This document shows positions 36,061 to 50,376 of a stretch of 64,000 nucleotides of DNA, in pieces. The notes beneath the pieces were generated by a model. It had not been told where the DNA came from. It saw nothing but the letters and a program-made list of their open reading frames with translations, and did not search any database. The DNA comes from Acanthochromis polyacanthus. Taxonomy: Eukaryota > Chordata > Actinopteri > Pomacentridae. The stretch is taken from the NCBI RefSeq assembly GCF_021347895.1, contig NC_067135.1, positions 23,137,847-23,201,846 of the forward strand. The letters run 5' to 3'. The translations under genes and the position numbers were made by a program. How positions within the stretch are numbered: the first letter of the stretch is position 1; each line of letters begins with the position of its first letter.

Positions 36061-36809
36061 CATGAATCCCTGACTGTCTGAGTTTTAGTTTTTAGGATGA
36101 ACGGTACAATTCTAGGTATATTTAATGTTTATTTTGCTCATCACATGTCTTCCAGTGTATCAAAAACGCCATATGTACATGCTAACTATGTAGAAAACTC
36201 GATTTTTCCTGGAACAGGTCCTCAAATCTGAAAATAATGTTGAACGCAGTCCTCTTCTGCTCTATATTCCTCTGCGTTTGCTACCTACTCATCACGCCTG
36301 AAGGATGCTAAAAAGTCGGCCTCTTAATTACACCCCAACCACATATTCTCTTTCATTTAGAAATATAGCTCATTACAGCTAAAACAGCTTTAAGTGTCAT
36401 TTTACTGTGACTTTAAAGGTTACCGCTACCTTCAAATGAACAGGTGCAGGAACTGTTGTATCAACATGAGTTTACACTTGATTACGGCTTACTGAAGCTA
36501 ATAAGGAGAGTCGTAACGACACACAGAAACACTGAAATACAAGAGCTCTGAAGTATTACATGTTAAATGCTTCCTGCAGCTGCATATTTCGGTGAAAGTC
36601 TCGTGTTTGCATGAGAGTTTGTGAACTATAAATATGGCTAATTAGCATGCATACCTGTTCCTGTTTGTCTCCTCTCACCTTGTTGTGAACTTGTCAGGAA
36701 CCTACTCAGGTTATTTCAGGTTAATTATAATTGGAGTCTATTAATGAGAGTGGGGTGAGAGATCTGAGCTGTCTGAGGGCTTGATTGGATGGTTCTGTCT
36801 GCGGGATGA
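36061..36809. other. Anonymous spacer
   Basis: About 750 bp between two T-rich arrays; no gene or known element. Confidence 0.5.
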
Positions 36810-37910
36810 GTTTAGTGCCACAATTTTGGCATTTTGCATCCCGTTTGTCATATTTCTGTCAGTTTGTGAAGCAATTTGGTCATTTTATGTCACTTTGTGT
36901 CACAGTTTAGTCATTTTGCATGTTGTTATGGTCAATTTGTGTCACCTTTTATGTCATATCTTTGTCATTTTGCATATTTTTGAGGTCATTGAGTTGCATT
37001 TTGGTCATTCTGCATCCACTTTTGTGTTATGTTGTGTTATATTTTGATCATTTTATCAAAGATTTGAGTCATTTTGCATTTCACTATGTATTCGTATCGC
37101 AGTTTTGCATCCCTCTTGGTATTTTGTTGTATTTTATTTTGATAATAGTATGTCACAATTTGGTAATTTTCCATGTTTTTCTGGTAAGTTTGGGACATTT
37201 TGGTCATTTTGCATCCCTTTTGGGATCATTTTTTGTGACATGTTGGTCATATTGTGTCCTTTTGTGACTGTTTTATATCACAGTTTAGTCATTTCGTGTG
37301 TCTTTAAGCCATTCTGCCAGATTCTGGTTGTTTTGCCTGTTGTTATGGCCATTTTGTGTCATCTTTTGTGTGTTTTTGGATCATATATTTGTCTTTTCAC
37401 TTCCCTTTTGATATTTTTTGTGTTATATTTTCATCGTTTTGCATCTTTTTATGGTCATTTTGTGTAAAGATTTTGCCATTTTGTGTAACATTTTAGTAAT
37501 TTCTCGTCAACTTCTGGTTGTTTTGTGTCACTTTTTGATCATTTTGTATATTTGTGTGTTTTTGTGTCACATGTTTGTGATTTATCGCCCTTTTTTGGAT
37601 TTTTCTTGCGTCACATTGTGGTCATTTCGCGTCTTTTTGTGTAACGTTTTGTGTCTTTGTGGTCATTTTGTCTCATTTAAGTCATTTTGTGTAACATTTT
37701 TGTCATTTTACATCATTTTATGGTTGTTTTGTGTCACATGTTGGTCATTTTGCTCATCTTTATGTTGATTATCTGTCCCATTTTGGTGGTTTTGCATGTT
37801 GTTTTGGTCATAATATGTCACATTTTGTGTCATTTTGCTTCCCTTTGCATATGTTTTTGTGTTTAGTTTAAGTAATTTTGTGACACATTTTGGTCATTTT
37901 GCCTCTTCTA
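36810..37910. repeat. T-rich degenerate tandem array
   Basis: About 1.1 kb of TTTTGGTCATTTTGCATCCC, TTTTGTGTCACATTTTGATC and similar units. Several plus-strand frames of 88-120 codons run through it; all are F/V/L/C/H-rich repeat products. Confidence 0.85.
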
Positions 37911-38929
37911 ATGGGTAATGTGTTATATGCTCAATAACATATACTTTTTATCCTCAATTCTTATCATTTCGACATTGTCTGTAACCAAAAACCTGCACCA
38001 AAACCTCTTATATGCAGAGAAAGCCCTGTATTTTGACTCATACTAACTTGCTGAAGCCATGCTGCTGAGCACCGACGCTGCACACACCCATCAGCCCTCT
38101 GCTGTAACTGCTGGAGTCAGACTCACTGAACCGTCCCCGGCAGAGACTGGGACTCACTGAACCAGCTGATGTTTTGCCACTCTTAATCTATTCTCCTGCT
38201 GAAGTGGCTGCTGCAGCGTTTCCTTCACAGCCTTCGGTCTAATCCTCCCCGCCGTTAGACAGGTTGTGGATTTGTAAGTTAAATATGTGCGAGTTCAACT
38301 CTCGAAAGCACTAAACGCCCTTATGTCTGGATAATCCTGGTTTGTTTTATGAGACAATGTGTGGCTTTTAAGTGAAGCCGACCAGCTGCAGTAACACAGA
38401 CAATTAATAAAGGAGTAAAATGAGCAGATACAGATGTACAACAAACTGACACCTGGAAATTTAATTAGAGCAAAGGACAACAAATGTTAGAGAAAAGCAC
38501 AAAGGATGAAGTCAGAGGGTCAAAATGCAGATGCGAGGAGAGACAAGAAGCGGAGGATTTAGTCTGAGCCGAGGCTTAAATGAATGTAATTATGTGGTGG
38601 CAATGGGCCCTGCTCTGGCTTCACTTCCAGGCTAATTCAGTTTGGAGAATGAGGAGAGGACATGAGTGTGAAAGCACCAGAGGTGAGAGAGAAATCTGTT
38701 CAGCAGGCAGAAAATGATTGAGAGATTTCTTTATGTCTGTGTGTGTGTTAAAAAGAAAAAAACAGTGAGGGTGAGTGAGTGCCAACAGTGTCTGAGAAGG
38801 ATTTGTGCGAGAGGTGGGTGACCTGGACAGGATAAAGAGATAAATGATAATGTTTGTGTCGAGATGGAAAGAGAAAATAAGAAGACATGAAATGGAAATA
38901 TGGAGGAAAATGAGAAAAAACACACACAA
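37911..38929. other. Anonymous sequence with a purine-rich stretch
   Basis: No gene is recognised. From about 38630 to 38930 the plus strand is purine-rich, which produces S/L/F-rich minus-strand frames that I do not call. Confidence 0.5.
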
Positions 38930-39059
38930 AGGGACCAAAATGTGTCACAAAATGACCACAAAAAGATGAAAAACAACTAAAAATTTACACAAATGGCAAA
39001 AATATGAAACAAAAATCCAAAAAGGAAGCAAAAACACCAGAAGGTGACACAAAATGATA
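38930..39059. repeat. A-rich degenerate tandem array (left of Tc1 copy 2)
   Basis: Units such as TGTGTCACAAAATGACCACA and AACAAAAATCCAAAAAGGAAG repeat on the plus strand. The array is cut by the Tc1 element and continues at 40700. Confidence 0.8.
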
Positions 39060-39061
39060 TA

Positions 39062-39275
39062 CACACGTGGACAAAATTGTTGGTACCCCTCAGTTAAAGA
39101 AGGAAAAACCCACAATTCTCACTGAAATCACTTGAAACTCACAAAAGTAACAATAAATAAAAATTTATTGAAAATTAAATAATCAAAAAGAGCCATTACT
39201 TTTGAATTGTTGATTAACATAATTATTTAAAAAAAACAAACTAATGAAACAGGCCTGGCCAAAAATGATGGTACC
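39062..39275. repeat. Tc1 copy 2 left terminal inverted repeat
   Basis: The outer end is CACACGTGGACAAAATTGTT; the inner direct repeat lies at 39256-39275 and has one change (TGGCCAAAAATGATGGTACC). Confidence 0.85.
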
Positions 39276-39341
39276 TCTATAAAAGATTGAAAACTATTTG
39301 ACCAGAGTGACATGATTAACTCAGGTGTGTCATTTAATTGA

Positions 39342-40478
<1,137 letters not shown>

Positions 40479-40484
40479 GTTATG

Positions 40485-40697
40485 GGTACCATCATTTTTG
40501 TCCAGCCTTATTTCATTAGTTTGTTTTTTTAAATAATTATGTTAATCAACAATTCAAAAGTGATGGCTGATTTTGATTATTTAATTTTCAATACATTTTT
40601 ATTTATTGTTACTTTTGTGAGTTTCAAGTGATTTCAGTGAGAATTGTGGGTTTTTCCTTCTTTAACTGAGGAGTACCAACAATTTTGTCCACGTGTG
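40485..40697. repeat. Tc1 copy 2 right terminal inverted repeat
   Basis: The inner repeat is GGTACCATCATTTTTGTCCA at 40485-40504, seven bases after the stop codon; the outer end is TTTTGTCCACGTGTG. Confidence 0.85.
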
Positions 40698-40699
40698 TA

Positions 40700-41224
40700 A
40701 AATGATAAAAATGTGACACAAAATGACTAAACTGAGATACAAACCAGCCCCACATTTAAACAAAACAACAAAAATGTTACAGGAACTGACAAAAATATGA
40801 AAATATAATTCCAGAGATACGTAATATACAGGGAAACTAGAAAACATGCGCAAAAAATGAATAAAATATGTCACAAAATGACCAGAAAAGGATGGAAAAC
40901 TATTAAAATTTTACATAATGATAAAAATATGAACCAGACGATCCAAAAAGGAAGCAGAATGTCAAAAATGTGACATAAAGTTAACCAAATATAACATCAA
41001 ACACTCCCAAAAGATGAAAGCAATCAAAATGTGACAGAAAAACAACATACAGACATGCAAACTGACAAAACTGAGACACAAAACAGCCACGAAAAGCTAC
41101 AAAACAAGCAAAATGTTACACAAATTGAAAAAATATGAAAAGAGTGATTCAAAATGAAACAATTATAGCACAAAAACATCAAATGTGACACAAGTTGACC
41201 ACAAAAAAAAGACCAAAACCCACA
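40700..41224. repeat. A-rich degenerate tandem array (right of Tc1 copy 2)
   Basis: This continues the array of 38930-39059 with units such as TGTGACACAAAATGACTAAA and ACAAACAACCA-like blocks. It ends at an abrupt strand switch at about 41224-41242. Confidence 0.8.
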
Positions 41225-41345
41225 CAAATTTCACAAATTTGTCATTTTGTATCTCTTTTGGTATTTTTTGGTGTCGTGTTTTGGCAATTTTGCATCTTTT
41301 TCTGGTCATTTTGTGACAGAATTTGGTCATTTTGTGAACAGACGT
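41225..41345. repeat. T-rich array segment after a strand switch
   Basis: TTTGTCATTTTGTATCTC and TTTTGGTCATTTTGTGA units are the reverse-complement type of the preceding array. A small hairpin (ACAAATTT at 41224-41231, AAATTTGT at 41235-41242) sits at the junction. Confidence 0.75.
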
Positions 41346-41934
41346 TACAGGGAAACTACTGTCAAGGTAAAAAGACTCTTTTCTCTTTTATATACATGGA
41401 CTGATCATGCTCACTGTTGCATGTAGTCGCTTCCCAAAGACTCTTTCTGAGCCTCGAAAACGCCAAAAATCCGGCACAGTTCAGTGACAGTTCCACATTC
41501 AGCACAGCTCCACTGTCAGTGTCAGAAAAGTCAATGTTTCTTTTTTTTTTTTTGCTACCAGTCACAGCAGCTTTTCCCTTTACCTTTACTTTGGTTATGC
41601 AAATTATAAAGCAACTTCAGTGTGACTTTCATCGCATTTAACTGTCTGATCTGCAATGTCATATTTCAGTTCACTCTCATTAATGATCATTTTAATTATC
41701 AGTTATTTTCTCAGTCAAAAGGTTGTTTAATCTGTATAAAGCATAAGAAAATGACAAATAAGTGTTTGCTAAACTCCAAATGACGTCCTCAAATGTTTTA
41801 TGTTTTTAAGGTAAGAAGCTTAAGTTACAGAATTCCGAATTTTTTCCTGAAAAAAATGACTCCAGTCGATGATCAAAATAACCGACAATGAATTTAACAG
41901 CTGACAACTAATCAATTGATCATTTCAAACTCTA
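41346..41934. other. Anonymous spacer
   Basis: About 590 bp without gene; a poly-T run lies at about 41540-41553. Confidence 0.5.
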
Positions 41935-42385
41935 ATCTTTGTCAGCAAAATATGGCAAAGGGGACTGAAAATGACAAAAATGTGGCATAAAAACAAAATG
42001 AAATGTAAAATGGGTATAATGTGACACAAAATCAACAAACAAAAATGACCGAAAATGGCACGAAACAACACAAAAGAGAATCAAATGACAAAAAAAATGT
42101 GACACAAAAAACATAATGGAATGCAAAATTATTAAAATAGGATCCAAAACAACCACAAAATGATGCAACATGACCAACATGTGACATAAAATTACCACAA
42201 TATAACACCAAAAACATGGCAACTGACCAAACTGTGGCACAAAATTACTAAAGTATGACACAGAAAAATAGCAAAAGGGATGCAAAATGGCCAAAATTGT
42301 GAACCAAAGACATTAAATGTGACAAAATTTACCACCAAAAAAATCCAAAAGGGAGGTAAAATGGCCAAAATGTGACAAAATGACA
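41935..42385. repeat. A-rich degenerate tandem array
   Basis: Units such as AAAATGTGACACAAAA, CAAAATGGCCAAAATGTGAC and AAGGGATGCAAAATGG repeat. Minus-strand frames are F/C/H/V-rich artefacts. Confidence 0.8.
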
Positions 42386-42414
42386 GTGATGGTTCACAAT
42401 TAAGCACTTCTACT

Positions 42415-42665
42415 TTCACATTTGGCTTTTTTGCATCCCATTTGGTATTTTAGTTGTTAAATATTAGTTATTGTGTGTTTATGTGTTTTGGTGTCAATTT
42501 TTTGTCATTTGGCATCTATTTTGGGTTTGTAGAGAAAATAAATTGTCACTTTGTATCCCTTATCTGTTATCTTTTGATAATTTTGTGTCACATTTTGGTC
42601 ATTTTGCATCCCTTTTAGATTTTTGGTGTTATATTTTGGTCATTTTTTTGTCACACTTTGTTGAC
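42415..42665. repeat. T-rich array segment after a second strand switch
   Basis: TTTTGCATCCCTTTTGGT-type units in the opposite orientation to 41935-42385, separated from it by about 30 bp of non-array sequence. Confidence 0.75.
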
Positions 42666-43568
42666 TAGCTGGTGAACAAAGTGGAGCAGTTAGCAGTTAA
42701 AGACCAACTTCAGGAGTCGGTGGAGACCCAAAGCGGAGCTAAAAGAGGGTGAACGCTACATTAGCATTTGCTAGACATTCTCTGTATGCCAACTCCATCA
42801 GTTGAAAAGCTTATAATCATGAGACGAGAAATCAGAATCTATGTTGGGGGTACAAAAATTAGATTTATAAAGAAAATAAAACTCTGCTGTCTCAGTATTA
42901 AACTACACTCTAAAAAAACTACCGGCATCGTCTGACTCTTTGCCGCTGCACTAAATTAGTTTCACCTAATGAAACATATTTTTAGCAAGTCTTCAGTCAG
43001 TGTCAGGCACGTAGATAATGTCATTGTCCTTTCTGGATTTAAATGTGTCAAATGCCAAACCAGACCTTAAGCCAAAATCTAAAAAAGGCGACGTGTGAAA
43101 GTCGAAGGGGCGTCGACATGTTCATGCAGTTTGTCTGCTTCCTCCTGCAGACATTCCATGATTGCATTCTTGTTTCAGAAAAGTGCCTTTTTTGTGTTTT
43201 GCTGTGTCCTTGAAAGTCTGTTTCTCACATGAACTTACATTCTTCGTCGACCTGCCTGCTGACGAGGTTAAAAAATGTCGCTTGTCCTCTGCCAAACTGC
43301 AGAAATGTGGCCGCTTTCCCCATTTTCCAGCGGGTAGCATTCGGTATAATTCAGTTGAGAGTCACACAAATAGCTCCCCTCTTGTCTTCTCTCTGCTTCC
43401 TACCTGCTTCCACTCCACATCTCTCCCACCAGGCCTCCTCTCTGCTTCACAAATAGCACAGTTACCTTCCAGAGAGCAATCACACCGACTGCCCCGAGAG
43501 GAGAAATTAGCATTGTTAACTAATTCGACGGCACGTACTGATGGTTGAGGTTAAAGTAGGTATATGTG
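42666..43568. other. Anonymous sequence
   Basis: No gene is called. A frame of 128 codons at 43162-43548 (+) overlaps others and has no domain that I know. Confidence 0.45.
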
Positions 43569-44529
43569 GTGAATGTCACATGGCTGGGACTACTGTGTTG
43601 GTTTCTTTTGTTACTTATCTCCATCACCATGTAATGTCTTTACGTAATGCACAGCTAATGGGTAGTTTGACCCTCAAATAAACAATAAATGGCTTCATCA
43701 CAACCAATATTTTCCTCATTAAACCACTTCTATTTTTCACATTTTGTCATTCTGCATCCCTTTTGGTATTTTAGTTTTTATATTCTGGTCATTGTATGCC
43801 ACATTTTGGTCAAAATGGATCCCTTATGGATATTTTTGTGTCATATTTTGAGAATTTCTAATCACATTTTGGTCATTTTGCATTTATTTGTGTCAAAATA
43901 TTGTCATTTTGCATCCTTTTCGCTATGTGTTGGTGTTATAATTGGGTAATTTTATGTCACATTTGGGTTATTTTGCATCCCTTTTGAGGTTGTTTTGTCA
44001 CATTTTGATCATTTTGCATCCCTTTGGAGTTTTTGGTGTTATATTTTGGTCATTTAGTGTCCCATTTTTTCTTTCTTTTTTTTTTTTTTGCCATTTTGCA
44101 TTTCATGATGTTTTTGTGTAACAATTTTGTTATTTTGCATCCCTCTTGGTATTTTTTGTGCTACATTTTGGTAATGGTATGTCACATTTTGGTCATTTTG
44201 CATCTTTTTATGGTCATTTTGTCGCATTTTATAGTCATTTTGTCACATTTTAGTCATTTTGCATCCTTTGTATTCTTTGTATTTTTTTGTTGTATTTTGG
44301 TAACATGTCACAATTTGGTCATTTTCCATGTTTTTCTACAAATTTTGTGACATTTTGATCATTTTGCATCCATTTCGGGGTCATTGTATGTCACATGTTG
44401 GTCATGTTGTGTCTTTTTGTGGCGATTTTGTAGCACAGTTTAATCATTTTGCATGTGTTTATGTTGTTTATCTGTCACATTTTGGTTGGTGAATGTCAGA
44501 TGGCAGGCATTACTTGGTTGATGGTAGAG

Positions 44530-44572
<43 letters not shown>

Positions 44573-44790
44573 CTCTGCAGTGCATGAAAAAGGTCAGCAA
44601 ACTTGCAAAACCCAAGGAGAGTTATTCTTTTCCACAGAAAACTGAAATGGCTCGTTTGAAGTCCAGGTTTTCAGTATCTCCATCACCATGTAATGCATTT
44701 ACATAATGCATGGCTAGTGGCTAGTTTAGTCCTCAAACAATAAATGGCTTCACCACCACCAGTATTTTCTCACTAAACCACATCTGCTGG
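43569..44790. repeat. T-rich array flanked by direct duplications
   Basis: The array (43735-44490) consists of TTTTGCATCCCTTTTGG and TCACATTTTGGTCATTTTGC units. Its flanks resemble each other: GGTGAATGTCA at 43568 and 44488, and the block CTCCATCACCATGTAATG through ACAATAAATGGCTTCA and CTAAACCAC at about 43619-43730 and 44678-44780. A (TA)n microsatellite lies in the right flank at 44536-44571. Frames across the array are artefacts. Confidence 0.75.
44536..44571. repeat. (TA)n microsatellite
   Basis: About 17 uninterrupted TA dinucleotides after a short T run. Confidence 0.95.
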
Positions 44791-45043
44791 AGCTACAACC
44801 CTAAAAGAACTGAGCTTACAGTAGTTAATAATGCTACCTGACAGCTGTAGCTCTGTACGTTATGAGAAAAAAAATGTGTTTTTTAACATTTAAGCAATTC
44901 TACTTCTCACAAAAATAAAATGATGAATCTGTAAATGTGCATAATATGGGATGTTGAAGTTATTGAAGTGGCTGTAAGTTGTCTTTGTCTCAAATCGTTC
45001 AGACCCAGAGTTCAGGCCTGAGATACGTTACATTTGCACATTT

Positions 45044-45667
45044 TATTTATTTTATTTTTTATTCATTTATTTATTTCATTCATTAAAAACAATACAACAC
45101 CGCATATGTTAAATGAATGAAAAGGAGCAGAGAGAAGCTATAGCTTATAATTTCTGCCCCTTATAAATAATAATTTTAACACATTTCAGTACTGTTTGGC
45201 TGTCACACACAGCCTTTTAACCAACATTTAACATGATCTAAAGAAAAAAGAAAAACAATTTCCGGTTATTCACAAGCATCTCTTATAACAATTTCCGGTT
45301 ATTCACAAGTATCATATCTCTTCAATAGCAACTCTTTCACATTTTTCTTAAAAATACAAATCGACTGAGACATTTTAATTTCAGAATTCAGATTGTTCCA
45401 CAGATTGACGCCTTGGATTGAGATGCATCTTTCTTTTGTTTTTGTGCCTGTTTCAGGTCTCAAAAAGACTTCGGTTCCTCTTAGTTTGTACCGACTTTCT
45501 CTCTTTTTAAATCTGTTTTGCAAATTTCTACTTAAATTACATAGAAATTCTAATCAAAACAACCAGGGCTTTTTTTTAAACAAATGTATAATCAACTTAA
45601 AATCTTGTTTTTTTTTTTAATTTAATTTTTAAAACATCTTTTTAATGGGGGCCTGAGAAACAGCACT
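45044..45667 (-). mobile_element. 5'-truncated LINE 3' end
   Basis: Read on the minus strand, the segment holds the last part of a LINE polyprotein, a short 3' region and an AT-rich tail made of AAATAAA-like units near 45044-45090. TTTGCACATTT stands on both sides (45033-45043 and 45668-45678) and is a plausible target duplication; similarity continues outward (GGCCTGAGA at 45015 and 45650), so the duplication may be about 29 bp with changes. A short tandem duplication containing CAATTTCCGGTTATTCACAA lies at about 45259-45309. The clade is uncertain. Confidence 0.65.
45299..45523 (-). pseudogene. C-terminal fragment of a LINE reverse transcriptase polyprotein
   Basis: The 74-residue frame reads YKLRGTEVFLRP, then SIQGVNLWNNLNSEIKMS and FKKNVKELLLKRY, which fits the C-terminal pattern of non-LTR retrotransposon polyproteins (a G..LWN.L box followed by an FK..LK..LL..Y helix). 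The reverse transcriptase and endonuclease domains are absent because the copy is 5'-truncated, so it is non-functional. The first Met is incidental. Confidence 0.65.
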
Positions 45668-45678
45668 TTTGCACATTT

Positions 45679-46489
45679 CTTTTTAAATTATGTCACAATA
45701 TTACTAGAAACAACATATTTATTTATGTATAATCAACGTAATCTCTAGAGAAGCTAGTGATTTATTTTAATAAATACTATTTGCTTGAGAAAAGGAAATG
45801 CTGACAGCAAAGTGTGTAACATTAACTAGACAAATGGGAGAACCATTTTTGGGGGTTATTGTTAAATAGCTTTAAATGTAATTTTCCAATTCTGTGAGCT
45901 TAACAGTTTTTGTTTTCACCTCACATGTAGAGACGGAAAGATGGATGGACCATTGCACTATGCTGATAGTAGATTTCTCCATGTATTTCTCAGTATTAAC
46001 AGTGGGATTCTCCATAAACACAACACTTTTAGGCAAAATTGTGGATTGTTGCTTTTGCTGCTATGAAAAATTGATCAAACTGCACCCATAGAGAGCTGAT
46101 GAGGCAAAATTTTGAATGTTAAATACTTCCTGTGGAGGTTTTTCTCGGCTTTTAGCAGTGTTGGATATCTAGTCATGAATATTCAAATGTAAACTAATAT
46201 TTAAGACTAAATATGGCAGAGTACTTCAGTAAATATGCTCCTTTTTCTCCATTAATGGAACTTTTTTTTTTAAATTTCCCTTTTAGTTTAGGTAAACTCA
46301 ACGACTTCCTGTCTCTAAATCACCATACACACCCATTAGGCCCAACATTAAAAGCTTTGACAGGTGAAGTGAATAACATCGATTATCTGCTAGGATGACA
46401 CCTGTCAGCTGGTGGGACATTTTTAGCTGCAGTTAATGTGTTGGAAACCTGAAAATTAGGCAAGCATGAGTAACTAAGTGATGTGGACA
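45679..46489. other. Anonymous sequence
   Basis: No gene or repeat is recognised. Confidence 0.5.
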
Positions 46490-47130
46490 AGAACCAAAAG
46501 TGATTTAGAGCATCTCCAAAATGACAAGTCTGGTGGGGTTCTGGACAGACGGTGAGCTAGTGGCTTAGATGTGAGGTCTGATCCCACAAAAGTAGCTTCT
46601 GTAGCACAAACTTTTGAAAACTTTAATGCTGCTGTGACAAAAGTGTTGAATGGAGCTTGGTTTAGTCTTAAAGCAGCTACAGTGGTCATCTGAGTGTCAT
46701 TATTGGACCGAGCAGCAATGAAAAGAGGTGATCTGCTGTGATGGATCATGCTTTCTTCTTCAGGGAGGCAGTGTGATGCTGCTTCATTCATGTGGATGTT
46801 CCTCTAACACCTAAACATCACTGCAGACCACATCCACCTTGTCATGGCAACAGTATCCCCTGAAGGCCTCTTCTAGCAGCATGATGCTCCGCAGCACACT
46901 GCAAACATTGTTCAGGTGTAGTTGGAGGAACAAGACAAATAGCTTAAGGTGTGGCCTCCAGAGTCACAGATCTGTAGTGATGGAGCATCTGTAGGATGAT
47001 CTGGAAAAACAAGTTCAGTCCTCCAGGATCGACTTCTAACATCTTGGTGCCACAAGACATCTTCAGAGGTCTATGATGTTCAGAGTTCTGAACTACCAAA
47101 TGATGTTATCTTGTTAGCAGGTACATTGGG
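46490..47130 (+). pseudogene. Fossil of a third Tc1-like transposase family
   Basis: On the plus strand, decayed coding blocks appear in the right order: GTAGCACAAACTTTTGAAAA (N-terminal region), GGAGGCAGTGTGATGCT (the GGSVM box, about 46764), CAGCATGATGCTCCGCAGCA (QQDNAP.HT-like, about 46877), GAGCATCTGTAGGATGATCT (IEHLWD-like, about 46983) and CATCTTGGTGCCA near the C-terminus. Stops and frameshifts occur throughout. The block order and words fit a common fish Tc1/mariner transposase that is different from the two other families here. The 105-codon minus-strand frame at 46474-46791 is a shadow. Confidence 0.7.
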
Positions 47131-47172
47131 CCTAAAGTCAGCATTTTCTGTGACAGGAAGTATTTTTGACCT

Positions 47173-48197
47173 GCTAGATCTCAACAGTAACTGATACTGT
47201 AGAGTTAGATCTCCATTGATATTGATGCTGTGGAGCTTGATCTCCATGGCTACTGATGCTGTGGAGCTAGATCTCCATGGCTACTGATGCTGTGGAGCTA
47301 GATCTCCATGGTTACTGATGCTGTGGAGCTAGATCTCCATGGTTACTGATGCTGTGGAGCTAGATCTCCATGGTTAGTAATGCTGTGGAGCTAGATCTCC
47401 ATGGTTACTGCTGTGGAGGTAGATCTCCATGGTTATTGCTGTGGAGGTAGATCTCCATGGTTACTGCTGTGGAGGTAGATCTCCATGGTTACTGCTGTGG
47501 AGGTAGATCTCCATGGTTACTGATGCTGTGGAGCTAGATCTCCATGGTTACTGATGCTGTGGAGCTAGATCTCCATGGCTACTGATGCTGTGGAGCTAGA
47601 TCTCCATGGTTACTGATGCTGTGGAGCTAGATCTCCATGGCTACTGATGCTGTGGAGCTAGATCTCCATGGTTACTGATGCTGTGGAGCTAGATCTCCAT
47701 GGTTACTGATGCTGTGGAGCTAGATCTCCATGGTTAGTGATGCTGTGGAGGTAGATCTCCATGGTTACTGCTGTGGAGGTAGATCTCCATGGTTACTGCT
47801 GTGGAGCTAGATCTCCATGGTTACTGATGCTGTGGAGCTACATCTCCATAGTTAGTGATGCTGTGGAGGTAGATCTCCATGGTTACTGATGCTGTGGAGC
47901 TACATCTCCATGGTTAGTGATGCTGTGGAGGTAGATCTCCATGGTTACTGCTGTGGAGCTAGATCTCCATGGTTACTGATGTGTGGAGGTAGATCTCCAT
48001 GGTTACTGATGCTGTGGAGGTAGATCTCCATGGTTACTGATGCTGTGGAGCTAGATCTCCATGGTTACTGATATTGTGGAGGTAGATCTCCATGGTTACT
48101 GATGCTGTGGAGGTAGAGCTCCATGGTTACTGATGCCGTGCAGCTAGATCTCCATGGTTACTGATGCTGTGGAGCTAAATCTACATGGTTAGTGCTG
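47173..48197. repeat. Minisatellite of 31- and 28-bp units (BglII/NcoI-containing)
   Basis: About 33 tandem units of GGAGCTAGATCTCCATGG plus TTACTGATGCTGT fill 1 kb. The full unit is 31 bp; a shorter 28-bp type lacks GAT. Most units keep AGATCT and CCATGG, both palindromes. Variants (CTA/GTA before GATCT, TTACT/CTACT/TTAGT) occur in runs, as expected from unequal exchange or slippage. The first units at 47173-47240 and the last at 48165-48197 are the most diverged. No open frame of interest. Confidence 0.95.
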
Positions 48198-48438
48198 CTC
48201 TGGAGCAGAGCCGTGCAGAGACTTTTGGAGGGGTAGGTGCTCAACGTTAAAAGGGGGTGCATGGAGCACGAATTTGAAACACCAAAGAGGGACAGACCTA
48301 ACAATATGACTGGGTGAATTGTAGGAACGCATATTCACATAGAGCTTAACATAGAAGCAGTGGCACAATGGTTAAGTCTCTGGAATACTGATTTTACTGA
48401 TTTCCTTGCTTTCAAATTTCATACCTTTTCTAGACATA

Positions 48439-48651
48439 CACATGTGGACAAAATTGTTGGTACCCCTCAGTTAAAGAAGGAAAAACCCACAATTCTCACT
48501 GAAATCACTTGAAACTCACAAAAGTAACAATAAATAAAAATTTATTGAAAATTAAATAATCAAAAACAGCCATTACTTTTGAATTGTTGATTAACATAAT
48601 TATTTAAAAAAACAAACTAATGAAACAGGCCTGGACAAAAATGATGGTACC
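48439..48651. repeat. Tc1 copy 3 left terminal inverted repeat
   Basis: The outer end carries CACATGTGG; the inner repeat TGGACAAAAATGATGGTACC lies at 48632-48651. Confidence 0.85.
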
Positions 48652-48717
48652 TCTATAAAAGATTGAAAACTATTTGACCAGAGTGACATGATTAACTCAG
48701 GTGTGTCATTTAATTGA

Positions 48718-49854
<1,137 letters not shown>

Positions 49855-49860
49855 GTTATG

Positions 49861-50075
49861 GGTACCATCATTTTTGTCCAGCCCTATTTCATTAGTTTGT
49901 TTTTTTTTAAATAATTATGTTAATCAACAATTCAAAAGTGATGGCTGATTTTGATTATTTAATTTTCAATAAATTTTTATTTATTGTTACTTTTGTGAGT
50001 TTCAAGTGATTTCAGTGAGAATTGTGGGTTTTTCCTTCTTTAACTGAGGGGTACCAACAATTTTGTCCACGTGTG
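49861..50075. repeat. Tc1 copy 3 right terminal inverted repeat
   Basis: The inner repeat is at 49861-49880 (GGTACCATCATTTTTGTCCA), six bases after the stop codon; the outer end is TTTTGTCCACGTGTG. Confidence 0.85.
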
Positions 50076-50376
50076 TATACTGTATAGCCATGGATTTGGT
50101 CCATGGTGCTGATTCATAATCTGCTCTTTATTATTCGTAGAGCTATCATGTGACTGACTGAGGATAGATCATCTGAATTATTATTATTATTATTATTTGT
50201 TTTATTTATTTATTATTTTGGGCCTCAAATACTTTTTTTTTTACACACACAGACACTTACAAATAAAAAATAAAATAAAATAAAAAAAACAACTTTGACA
50301 AAAGGGCACTTTGGGCATGAAGGGGCAAAAGGGACAGGAGCTTCAGCCCCCTCCGACCCCCCTCTGCACATGCCTG

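Noticed and set aside
47173..48197. CRISPR-like array of regular repeats
   Set aside because: Units are directly contiguous without unique spacers, in a fish-type genome: it is a minisatellite.
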